Origin: Solirubrobacter deserti
GTDB taxonomy: Bacteria > Actinomycetota > Thermoleophilia > Solirubrobacterales > Solirubrobacteraceae
Assembly: GCF_027587175.1 (NCBI RefSeq)
Contig: NZ_JAPCID010000010.1
Span: 62,001-126,000 of the forward strand
Direction: 5' to 3'
DNA: 64,000 bases
Below, one piece after another: positions 1-7,249 of this stretch. The notes beneath the pieces were generated by a model, which saw nothing but the letters and a program-made list of their open reading frames with translations, made no database searches and had not been told where the DNA came from. Made by a program: the position numbers and the translations under genes. How positions within the stretch are numbered: position 1 is the first letter of the stretch; the number at the start of each line of letters is the position of its first letter.

Positions 1-423
1 TTCGCGATCGACCTGCCGGAGGACGTCGAGCTGGTCGACCAGCCGGGCACGTTCCTGGTCGCCCGCGACGGGAGCGGCGCATCGCCCTTCCGCGCCAACC
101 TGACCGTCGTCGCCGAGCAGCTGCCGGAGCCGATCACGCTCGACGAGTACACCGCGCTGGGCGTGGAGCTGCTCGAGCGGCGCGTGCCCGGGTTCCGGCT
201 GATCGACCGCGCCGCGACGACGCTCGCCGGGCACGCCGCCGAGCGGACGCTCGCGACCTACCTCGTCGACCTCGAGCGGCCGGTCTCGGTCACGCTGGAG
301 CAGTGGCGGTTGCTCGTGGACGGCGCGGCGTGGATCGTCTCCTGCTCGTGCGACACCGCCGAGTACTGGCAGGCGGCGGAGGCGTGGACGGCGTGCGCGG
401 AGTCGCTGGAGGTCGCGCGATGA
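1..423 (+). CDS. DcrB/LpqN-like (DUF1795) protein, 5' end outside window
   Basis: The reading frame is open from base 1 and ends at TGA 421-423, so at least 140 residues are present and the N-terminus is missing. The pattern of a central PGF segment, then a hydrophobic strand, then a WIVSCSC strand and a final helix with Y/W/F residues matches the DcrB/LpqN fold as I know it (mycobacterial LpqN lipoproteins; DUF1795 Eag chaperones of type VI secretion). That family match is from memory of the pattern, not from a search. The stop overlaps the next start (ATGA), so the gene is translationally coupled to the two genes after it and belongs to the type VII secretion locus. A signal peptide cannot be judged because the start is outside. 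A role as a secretion-associated chaperone or envelope protein is inference. Confidence 0.6.
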   Translation, partial: FAIDLPEDVELVDQPGTFLVARDGSGASPFRANLTVVAEQLPEPITLDEYTALGVELLERRVPGFRLIDRAATTLAGHAAERTLATYLVDLERPVSVTLEQWRLLVDGAAWIVSCSCDTAEYWQAAEAWTACAESLEVAR

Positions 424-1094
424 TCGAGTTCGAGGAGGCGCACGGCGACCTGCGCGCCCGCGTCGAGGTGATCGACTGGGTCTTAGGCGAGCGTGACGCG
501 CCGCCCGAGGACGCCGGCGTGCTGCTGGTCGACGGCGCGCTGCACCCGCGGCTGCAGGCCGCGCGGGAGATCGTGCGCGCCCCGCTCGCCGAGCTGTGGA
601 TGGAGCGCGGAGACCGGCGCGGCCGCGGCTGGGTGAGCCCGCGCGGGAGCGTGCTCGCGCATCCGCTTCCGGACGGCCGGATGCGGCTCGTGACCGTGCG
701 CACGCCGCTGGTGATCGACGCGCTGGTGCGCCTCAACGACGTCGGCCCGCGGCCGCGCTTCGAGCCGGCGATCCGGATCGCGGTCGCCCCGGCCGCGCTG
801 GCCGAGGCCCTCGCCGCGCGCGAGGCGGTGCGCGCCGGCATCGCCGACCCCCAGCAGGCGGCGGCGTTCGAGCGCGTCGTGGCCGGCCTGCGCGAGCACT
901 GGCGCGTCTCGGCCACCTGGGAGCCCGCCGACGGCGCGCTGGGCGGCCGCGACATCGAGGTACTGGACACCGAAGACGGGTATTGGCTCGTCATCCCCGA
1001 CGATCCGACAGTGGAGCTCTGGCCGGCCACGCCGACGGCGGTCTTCCGCGGGCTGTGCGGCCTGCTGCCCACGTTCGAGGAGGTGCGTTCGTGA
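420..1094 (+). CDS. EspG-like type VII secretion-associated protein (tentative)
   Basis: This is a 224-residue protein with no signal peptide or membrane segment. The ATG at 420 overlaps the preceding stop by ATGA. Residues ~75-105 hold a run of strands ending in a LVRLND-GPRP segment, the middle is a helical Ala/Glu-rich region, and the end carries a HWRVSATW strand followed by EVLDTEDGYW and a terminal helix. This order resembles actinobacterial EspG proteins, cytosolic chaperones that hold ESX substrates, but the similarity is distant and judged by eye. Its place between a DcrB-like gene and a membrane protein, upstream of WXG100 and EccC genes, supports a secretion role. It could equally be an unrelated locus-specific protein. 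Confidence 0.5.
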   Translation: MIEFEEAHGDLRARVEVIDWVLGERDAPPEDAGVLLVDGALHPRLQAAREIVRAPLAELWMERGDRRGRGWVSPRGSVLAHPLPDGRMRLVTVRTPLVIDALVRLNDVGPRPRFEPAIRIAVAPAALAEALAAREAVRAGIADPQQAAAFERVVAGLREHWRVSATWEPADGALGGRDIEVLDTEDGYWLVIPDDPTVELWPATPTAVFRGLCGLLPTFEEVRS

Positions 1095-1627
1095 CCTTGC
1101 GGCCTGGCATCACGGCGCGCGTCGTGTTCTTCGTGCTCGCCCTCGCCCTGTTCGCCCTGGGCGTCGGCGCGCTGTTCTCCAACCCGGTCGTGGGCGCGAT
1201 CGGCGTCGCGCTCTTCGGCTTCGCGCTGGTGAACGCGAGCTTCCGGCTCTTTCACCCGCGGTCGTACGCGACCGTCGTGGGGGAGGACGGCTTCCGCGTC
1301 CACGACTGGCGCGGCCGCCTCGTCCACGACGTGGCCTGGAGCGAGCTCTCGCACCTGACCGTCTTCGGAGGCAACGGGCTGCGCGGCCCCGGCTCGCTGT
1401 TGTTGCTCGCCTGGCGCTGCGAGCCCCGCCGCCCCGGTCCCGGCCGCCAGCCCTGGTCGGGCGGCGGCACCAACGCCATGGGGGAGGCCTTCGACGGCGC
1501 GCTGCCCGCCGCCTACCTGGGCGCCGAGCGCATGCTCGAGCTGTTCAAGGACCGCGCCGAGCGCGCCCACGTGGCCGGCCACCGCGCCCCGCAGCGCGTC
1601 GGCGACATCCGCCTCGAGCCGTTCTGA
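1091..1627 (+). CDS. Two-TM membrane protein with cytosolic PH-like domain
   Basis: This is a 178-residue protein. The GTG start at 1091 overlaps the previous stop (GTGA), which fixes the start. Two hydrophobic segments lie at about residues 9-27 and 30-47, followed by a soluble part with alternating strands (YATVVGEDGFRVHDW, then VAWSELSHLTVFG), a layout typical of bacterial PH-like membrane proteins. A tryptophan/glycine-rich loop and a C-terminal helix follow. It is the last gene of the three-gene forward unit and is followed by a hairpin terminator. Function is unknown; an accessory membrane component of the neighbouring type VII system is inference from context. Confidence 0.7.
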   Translation: MTLRPGITARVVFFVLALALFALGVGALFSNPVVGAIGVALFGFALVNASFRLFHPRSYATVVGEDGFRVHDWRGRLVHDVAWSELSHLTVFGGNGLRGPGSLLLLAWRCEPRRPGPGRQPWSGGGTNAMGEAFDGALPAAYLGAERMLELFKDRAERAHVAGHRAPQRVGDIRLEPF

Positions 1628-1633
1628 GGCAAA

Positions 1634-1660
1634 GAAAAACCCGCCATGGGGCGGGCTTTT
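1634..1660. terminator. Bidirectional intrinsic terminator between convergent genes
   Basis: The stem is CCCGCC (1640-1645) paired with GGCGGG (1650-1655) around a 4-base ATGG loop. It is flanked by an A run on the left and CTTTT on the right, so it can end transcription from both sides. It sits between the forward three-gene unit ending at 1627 and the reverse WXG100 gene ending at 1683. Confidence 0.85.
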
Positions 1661-1682
1661 CCGAACGGCTGGGTGCGGCGCC

Positions 1683-1970
1683 TCAGTGGAAGCTGGACGC
1701 GACGCTCTGCTCGGTCTGCTCGTAGTTCACGCCCGCCTGCTGCGTGAGCTGGCTGATGCCCGTCAGGGCTTCCTGGATGCCGCGCGACGAGCGCTGCCAC
1801 TCGGCCCACAGCTCCTGGAAGCGCGCCTGCGCGACGCCCTGCCACTCCGACTGCAGCGGCGCGACCTGGCCGGCCAGCTGGGAGAGCGTGGACTCGATGT
1901 TGGCCGCGCCCGCGTTGAGCTGGGCGCCGATCGACTGCAGCTGCTCGGGGGTAACAGCGATGTTGGGCAT
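1683..1970 (-). CDS. WXG100 family type VII secretion substrate (EsxA/EsxB-like)
   Basis: This is a 95-residue, all-helical protein, the usual WXG100 length. The turn motif is present as W43-Q44-G45, a conservative variant of WXG, flanked by two long amphipathic helices. A C-terminal Y83-x-x-x-E87 matches the YxxxD/E export signal of ESX substrates. A GGAGG sequence lies about 12 nt before the start codon at 1970. It is transcribed divergently from the EccC gene 87 bp away. No second esx gene is adjacent, so it may form homodimers as in Firmicutes-type systems; that is inference. Confidence 0.92.
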   Translation of the reverse strand: MPNIAVTPEQLQSIGAQLNAGAANIESTLSQLAGQVAPLQSEWQGVAQARFQELWAEWQRSSRGIQEALTGISQLTQQAGVNYEQTEQSVASSFH

Positions 1971-2057
1971 TGGTGGATGTGCCTCCCTTTAGTGCAAACG
2001 TCAGATGAGGCGTACCCCGGGTCCCGAGCGGGAACACACCTTTCCAGTTCGACGACG

Positions 2058-5000
2058 ATGACGAGGCCCCAGACGGACACCCTGCACCGCCCGCCGCGGG
2101 CGTACCCGCCGGCGGTGCCGAGCGACAAGCTGCGCCTCGCCGCACCCCCGACCGAGCCGCAGCCGCCGCAGGTCGGGATCATCAGCCTGCTGTTCCCGGT
2201 GGTCGGCGGCGTCGGCATGCTCGGCTTCGCGATCGCGTACGGCTCCAGCACGTTCCTCTACATCGCCGGCGCGATGATCTGCCTGCTGCTGCTGTTCTCG
2301 ATCGGCATGCGCTGGTCGCAGAAGCGCATGGTGCGCAAGCGTGCGGCGGCGGACGCGCGCCGCTACGCCGACTACCTGCGCCAGACCGACCGTGAGCTCG
2401 CCGTCGCGGGTGAGCTCCAGCGCGGCGCCCTCGCCCGCCTGTACCCCGAGGCCAAGCAGCTGTGGACGCAGCTGGTCAAGGGCCGCGACGTGTGGGAGCG
2501 CCGTCCGCACGACAAGGACTTCCTGCACGTGCGCATCGGCGAGGGCACCGTGGAGCTCGACAAGCAGGTCGAGTTCGACCTCGGCATGAACGTGCTGGCC
2601 GAGTATCAGAAGCAGTCGCTGCACGAGGCCAAGCGGCTGATCGAGCGGCGCACGAAGCTGCGCAACGAGCCCGTGGTCGTGGACCTCGCGGACTGCGGCG
2701 TGCTGGCGGTCACCGGCGAGCGCACGCGCGCCCGGGCGTGGGCCCGCGGGCTGATGGTCCAGCTCGCGGCGGCTCGCGCGCCGCACGACCTGCGCCTGAT
2801 CACCTACTTCGAGGCCGAGCACGCGACGGACTGGGAGTGGGGGAAGTGGCTCCCGCACCAGCGCGTGGATCCGGGCGCGGGCCCGTCCGCGGGCTTGACG
2901 CTCACCCGCACGCCCGCCGAGCTCGAGGCGCTGCTCGAGCGCGAGCTCAAGCCGCGCGCCGACCACCTGCGCCGGCTCTCCGAGGCCGACTCGCACACGC
3001 GCCGGAACTTCGAGCTGGCCGCGCCCGAGCTGGTCGTGCTCGTCGACGGCTTCACGCCCGACGGCGAGATCGCGGGCGGTACGTCGTTCAAGGAGCTGCT
3101 GGCCCGGGCGCGCGAGCTCAAGTGCGTGCTCGTGCTGCTCGCGGACGCGCGCGAGCTCGAGCCTTCGCACATCGACGCCCGCCTGACGGTCCCCGAGCGC
3201 GGGCTCGGCGGCTGGGAGGTCTGGGGCCAGGACGCGCCGTCGATCCCGGAGGTGCGCATCGACGAGGTGGACCTCGGGATCGCGGAGGCGATCGCGCGCA
3301 CGCTCGCGCCGCTGCGCCTGGCCGAGGGCGACAGCGACGGCGAGCGCGGGCTCGGCGCGTCCGTCCGGCTCGTCGAGCTGCTCGGCGCCGACGGCGTCGA
3401 GGCGGTCCCGCCCGCGCCGCCGCACCGCCCGCGTGAGCAGGCGCTGCGCGCGCCGATCGGGCGCACCAAGACCGGCGAGGTCCTGTGGCTGGACCTCAAG
3501 CAGGCGGCCGAGGAGGGCATGGGCCCGCACGGCGTGCTGGTCGGCGCGACCGGCTCGGGCAAGTCCGAGCTGCTGCGCTCGCTCGTCGCGGGGCTGGCCG
3601 CCACGCACGACCCGGAGCAGCTCGCGTTCGTGCTCGTCGACTACAAGGGCGGCGCGGCGTTCGCGGAGCTCAGCCGCCTGCCGCACGTGGCGGGCATGAT
3701 CACCAACCTCTCGCAGGACCTCTCGCTCGTGGACCGTATGCGCGACGCGCTGATCGGAGAGCAGGAGCGCCGCCAGACGATCCTGCGCGAGGCGGGCAAC
3801 GTCGACGACATCGTCGACTACCAGCAGCGCCGGCTCTCGGACCCGTCGCTGCCGCCGCTCCCGGACCTGCTCGTGATCGTCGACGAGTTCGCCGAGCTCC
3901 TCGCCGCGCGGCCCGAGTTCATCGACCTGTTCGTCGGCATCGGCCGGGTCGGCCGCTCGCTCGGCATCCACCTGCTGCTGTCCTCCCAGCGCCTCGACGA
4001 GGGCCGGCTGCGCGGCCTGGAGTCTCACCTGCGCTATCGCATCTGCCTGCGCACGTACTCCTCGGTCGAGTCCAAGCTCGTGCTCGGCACGCCCGACGCC
4101 TACCTGCTGCCGTCGGTGCCCGGCCTCGGCTACCTGAAGGTGGACACAAGCCACTACGAGCAGTTCCGTGCCGCCTACTCGTCCGCGCCGGCGCCCGCCG
4201 AGGTGGACCTGAGCCAGCCGCTGCCGGTGCGCGTGTTCGACACCCAGGCCGTGGACCAGGACGAGCCGGTGGTCGCCCCGGTCGCCACCGGCGCGAGCGA
4301 GCTCAAGCTGCTCGTCGACCGGCTGGCCGCGGGCCGCGAGCGCGTGCACCAGGTGTGGGTGGACCCGCTGTCGGAGGCCGAGCCGCTCGACGCGGTCCTC
4401 GACGCGCCCCCGTTCTGGCGCGGCGGCAACCCGGGACTGAAGGCCACCGTCGGCCGCCTGGATCTGCCCGCCGAGCAGCGCACCGAGCCGTACACCCTTG
4501 ACCTCACCGGCGCCGGCGGCCACGTCGCGATCGTCGGCGCGCCGCGCACGGGCAAGAGCACCGCGCTGCGCACGCTCGCCGCGTCGCTGATCCTGCGCCA
4601 CGCGCCCAACCAGGTGCAGCTGTACGCGATCGACCTCGGCGGCGGCGCGCTCGCGCCGCTGCGGCACGCGCCGCACGTCGGCGGCATCGCCGGCAAGCTC
4701 GACCGCGAGGCGATCCCGCGCGTCGTCGCCCAGCTGCGCGGGGAGATCGAGGACCGCGAGCTGCTGTTCCGCGACCGCGGCTGGGAGGGCATGCGCGACG
4801 CCCGCGCGGCCGCCGACGGCGTCCCGGACATCGTCCTGCTCGTCGACGGCTGGGAGGTGTTCAAGCGCGAGTTCGAGGGCTTGGACCGCCAGGTCGAGGA
4901 GCTCGCCGCGGCGGGCCTGAGCTTCGGCGTGCACGTCGTCGTGGCCGCGAACCGCTGGGCCGAGATCCGGCCGGCGCTGCTGGACAATCTCGGCGCGCGG

Positions 5001-5936
5001 CTGGAGCTGCGCCTCAACGACGCGATCGACTCGCTGGTGAACCGCAAGGCCGCCGAGGCGCTGCCGGACGTCGCGGGCCGCGCGCTCACGCCGGGCGGGC
5101 TGCACGTGCAGCTCGCGCTCCCGCGCGTGGACGGCGAGCACAGCGACGAGGGGATCGGCGACGCGCTGACGATGATCGCGCGCCAGGCCGCCGAGCACTG
5201 GGACGGCAAGCGCGCCGATCCGATCCGGCTGCTCCCGCGCGTCCTGCACAGCGTGCCCGCGCCCGACGAGCACGGCATCGCGATCGGGATCGAGGAGCGC
5301 GCACTCGAACCCGTCCGCGTGGACCTGCTCGAAGGCGACCCGCACCTGCTCGTCTTCGGCGACGCCGAGACCGGCAAGTCCTCGCTGCTGCGTACGCTCG
5401 CCCACGGCCTGCCCGACGACGTGCGGCTGACGGTCGTGGACGTGCGCCGCTCGCTCGCCGACCTGGCGGACGCGGCCCACCAGTACGCGACCAACACGCT
5501 GCAGGCGCAGGAGGCGGCGAACGCCCTCCAGCGCGAGCTGTTCCCGCGGCTGACCACGCCCGACCCGGACGGCCCGCGCCACGTCGTGCTGTTCGACGAC
5601 TACGACCTGTCCACCGGGCCGACCGGCGGGCCGCTCGCGCCGCTGCTCGACCTCGTCGCCGTCGGCCGCGACATCGGCCTGCACGTCGTGCTCACCCGCC
5701 GCGTCGGCGGCAGCGCCCGCGGGCTCTATGAGCCCGTCTTCGCCCGCCTGCGCGAGCTGGGCTCGCCCGGGCTGATCATGAGCGGCGATCCGAGCGAGGG
5801 CGCGCTGCTGCCGGGCGTCAAGGCCGCCCCGCAGCCGCCCGGCCGTGGCCTGCTCGTCCGCCGCGGCGAGCGCCCATTGCTCGTCCAGACCGTCTTCACC
5901 CCCGCCGGACATCTCGCCAAAGAGGGAGCCAGATGA
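2058..5936 (+). CDS. eccC: EccC-type FtsK/SpoIIIE ATPase of type VII secretion
   Basis: This 1292-residue protein is the motor that docks and pushes WXG100 substrates through the membrane complex. The N-terminus has a proline-rich stretch and two adjacent membrane segments (about residues 39-60 and 63-84). Three FtsK-like ATPase modules follow. The first has Walker A GATGSGKS (496-503) and a proper Walker B ending D609-E610. The second has GAPRTGKS (827-834) with a degenerate Walker B (LLVDGWE), and the third has GDAETGKS (1101-1108) with LFDDYD. The fused EccCa+EccCb arrangement matches single-chain EccC proteins outside mycobacteria. The ATG at 2058 was chosen because upstream sequence in this frame antisenses the WXG100 gene. 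Its stop overlaps the next gene by ATGA. Confidence 0.93.
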   Translation: MTRPQTDTLHRPPRAYPPAVPSDKLRLAAPPTEPQPPQVGIISLLFPVVGGVGMLGFAIAYGSSTFLYIAGAMICLLLLFSIGMRWSQKRMVRKRAAADARRYADYLRQTDRELAVAGELQRGALARLYPEAKQLWTQLVKGRDVWERRPHDKDFLHVRIGEGTVELDKQVEFDLGMNVLAEYQKQSLHEAKRLIERRTKLRNEPVVVDLADCGVLAVTGERTRARAWARGLMVQLAAARAPHDLRLITYFEAEHATDWEWGKWLPHQRVDPGAGPSAGLTLTRTPAELEALLERELKPRADHLRRLSEADSHTRRNFELAAPELVVLVDGFTPDGEIAGGTSFKELLARARELKCVLVLLADARELEPSHIDARLTVPERGLGGWEVWGQDAPSIPEVRIDEVDLGIAEAIARTLAPLRLAEGDSDGERGLGASVRLVELLGADGVEAVPPAPPHRPREQALRAPIGRTKTGEVLWLDLKQAAEEGMGPHGVLVGATGSGKSELLRSLVAGLAATHDPEQLAFVLVDYKGGAAFAELSRLPHVAGMITNLSQDLSLVDRMRDALIGEQERRQTILREAGNVDDIVDYQQRRLSDPSLPPLPDLLVIVDEFAELLAARPEFIDLFVGIGRVGRSLGIHLLLSSQRLDEGRLRGLESHLRYRICLRTYSSVESKLVLGTPDAYLLPSVPGLGYLKVDTSHYEQFRAAYSSAPAPAEVDLSQPLPVRVFDTQAVDQDEPVVAPVATGASELKLLVDRLAAGRERVHQVWVDPLSEAEPLDAVLDAPPFWRGGNPGLKATVGRLDLPAEQRTEPYTLDLTGAGGHVAIVGAPRTGKSTALRTLAASLILRHAPNQVQLYAIDLGGGALAPLRHAPHVGGIAGKLDREAIPRVVAQLRGEIEDRELLFRDRGWEGMRDARAAADGVPDIVLLVDGWEVFKREFEGLDRQVEELAAAGLSFGVHVVVAANRWAEIRPALLDNLGARLELRLNDAIDSLVNRKAAEALPDVAGRALTPGGLHVQLALPRVDGEHSDEGIGDALTMIARQAAEHWDGKRADPIRLLPRVLHSVPAPDEHGIAIGIEERALEPVRVDLLEGDPHLLVFGDAETGKSSLLRTLAHGLPDDVRLTVVDVRRSLADLADAAHQYATNTLQAQEAANALQRELFPRLTTPDPDGPRHVVLFDDYDLSTGPTGGPLAPLLDLVAVGRDIGLHVVLTRRVGGSARGLYEPVFARLRELGSPGLIMSGDPSEGALLPGVKAAPQPPGRGLLVRRGERPLLVQTVFTPAGHLAKEGAR

Positions 5937-7249
5937 ACAACACCGCCGCCGTCACCATCGCGGGGCCGGACCGCAAGGTGGACCTCGTGGTGTCCACCGA
6001 GACGCCGCTGCAGGAGCTGATGCCCACGTTCGTGGAGCTCAGCGCCGACGAGGCGCCCGACGGTCCGGTGTGGAGCGTCGCGCCTCCCGGCCGCGAGCCG
6101 CTGCCGCTCGAGCGCACGCTCGCGCAGAGCGACGTCACGGACGGCACGGTGTTGCAGCTCGTCCAGCTGCGCTCGCAGGCGTTGGCGCCGCCGAGCCCGG
6201 CGGCGCTGCGCGTGCCGGAGGAGCCGTCGCGCGGCACGCCGCGCCAGCGCACCGAACAGGCACTGCCGGAGGCGCTGGGCAAGGGCGCCCGGATGAGCGC
6301 GGCGATCAGCGCCTTCTTCGGGCACGAGGAGGAGCCGCCGATCGTCGAGTCGGCCGAGCCGCGGCAGGTGACCAACCGCGAGGTGCTCACGCGCCCGGCG
6401 CAGAAGGGCGCGATGGAGCGCGCCAAGGCGGCGTGGCGCGAGTCCGACTACCAGGGCCGGCTGAACCGGACGATCGCCGCGCCGCGGCTCACGCGTTGCG
6501 CGACGATCGCGGTCGTCTCGCCCAAGGGCGGCGTCGGCAAGACGACGCTGACGGTCCTGCTCGGCTCGCTGCTCGCCCGCGAGCGCCGCGACCGCATCGT
6601 CGCCGTGGACACCAACCCCGACTACGGCTCGCTCGGCCGGACGCTCACACCCGACCACCAGGTGTTCGTCGACGACCTCGGCGACCTGCTCGAGCAGCCG
6701 GACCTGTCGGTGACGTCGCTGGACCGCCGGCTCGGCCGCGCGATCGAAGGTCTGATGGTCTTGCCCGCGCCGACCGACCCGCAGCGCATGGCCCGCCTGG
6801 ACGAAGATGCTTACCTGCGCGTGATTCGGCGCCTGCAGACGATGGTCGGCGTGCTCGTGCTCGACTGCGGTACCGGCCTGCAGGAGCCGGCGGCGCGCGC
6901 CGCGCAGGCGTGCGCGGACCAGCTCGTGCTCGTCTCGGACGCGCACCCGTCGACCGCGTCCTTGGTGACCGAGGCCGCCGAGCTGCTGCGCACGGTCGGC
7001 CCACCGATGACGCTCGCGGTCAACAAGATGCCCGACAAGAAGGCCGCGCAGATCGATCTCGACGGCCTGGACGCGCTCGTCCCGGACGCCCAGGGCCTGG
7101 TCTGCATCGATGACGAGCCGGCGGCGGCCGCGCGCGTGGCCGCCGGCGACTTCACCTGGGACGACGCGCCGGCGAGCTGGAACCGTCAGGTCCGCGAGCT
7201 CGCCGTCACGTTGCAGGCCGACTGGGACCGGCTGGGGCTGGCCGGCTAG
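5933..7249 (+). CDS. YukD-like ubiquitin fold fused to MinD/ParA-type ATPase
   Basis: This 438-residue cytosolic protein starts at an ATG overlapping the eccC stop. Residues ~1-82 resemble the YukD/EccD N-terminal ubiquitin-like domain (VDLVVSTETPLQELMPTFVEL and a final VLQLVQL strand). Residues ~85-190 are a proline/charge-rich linker. The rest is a MinD/ParA-type ATPase with the deviant Walker A KGGVGKTT (198-205), a VLDCGTG Walker B-like strand and a LAVNKMPDKK segment. MinD-like ATPases such as EspI are known in mycobacterial ESX-1, and YukD is known as a separate protein or as the EccD N-terminus. Having both in one chain next to EccC is unusual. A role in regulating EccC or positioning the secretion complex is inference. 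Confidence 0.85.
   Translation: MNNTAAVTIAGPDRKVDLVVSTETPLQELMPTFVELSADEAPDGPVWSVAPPGREPLPLERTLAQSDVTDGTVLQLVQLRSQALAPPSPAALRVPEEPSRGTPRQRTEQALPEALGKGARMSAAISAFFGHEEEPPIVESAEPRQVTNREVLTRPAQKGAMERAKAAWRESDYQGRLNRTIAAPRLTRCATIAVVSPKGGVGKTTLTVLLGSLLARERRDRIVAVDTNPDYGSLGRTLTPDHQVFVDDLGDLLEQPDLSVTSLDRRLGRAIEGLMVLPAPTDPQRMARLDEDAYLRVIRRLQTMVGVLVLDCGTGLQEPAARAAQACADQLVLVSDAHPSTASLVTEAAELLRTVGPPMTLAVNKMPDKKAAQIDLDGLDALVPDAQGLVCIDDEPAAAARVAAGDFTWDDAPASWNRQVRELAVTLQADWDRLGLAG

Noticed and set aside
2001-5912. A 1303-codon open frame on the reverse strand opposite eccC
   Set aside because: It is low-complexity (Arg/Ala/Gly/Leu-rich) antisense of a well-supported ATPase; GC-rich codon bias keeps the opposite strand open.
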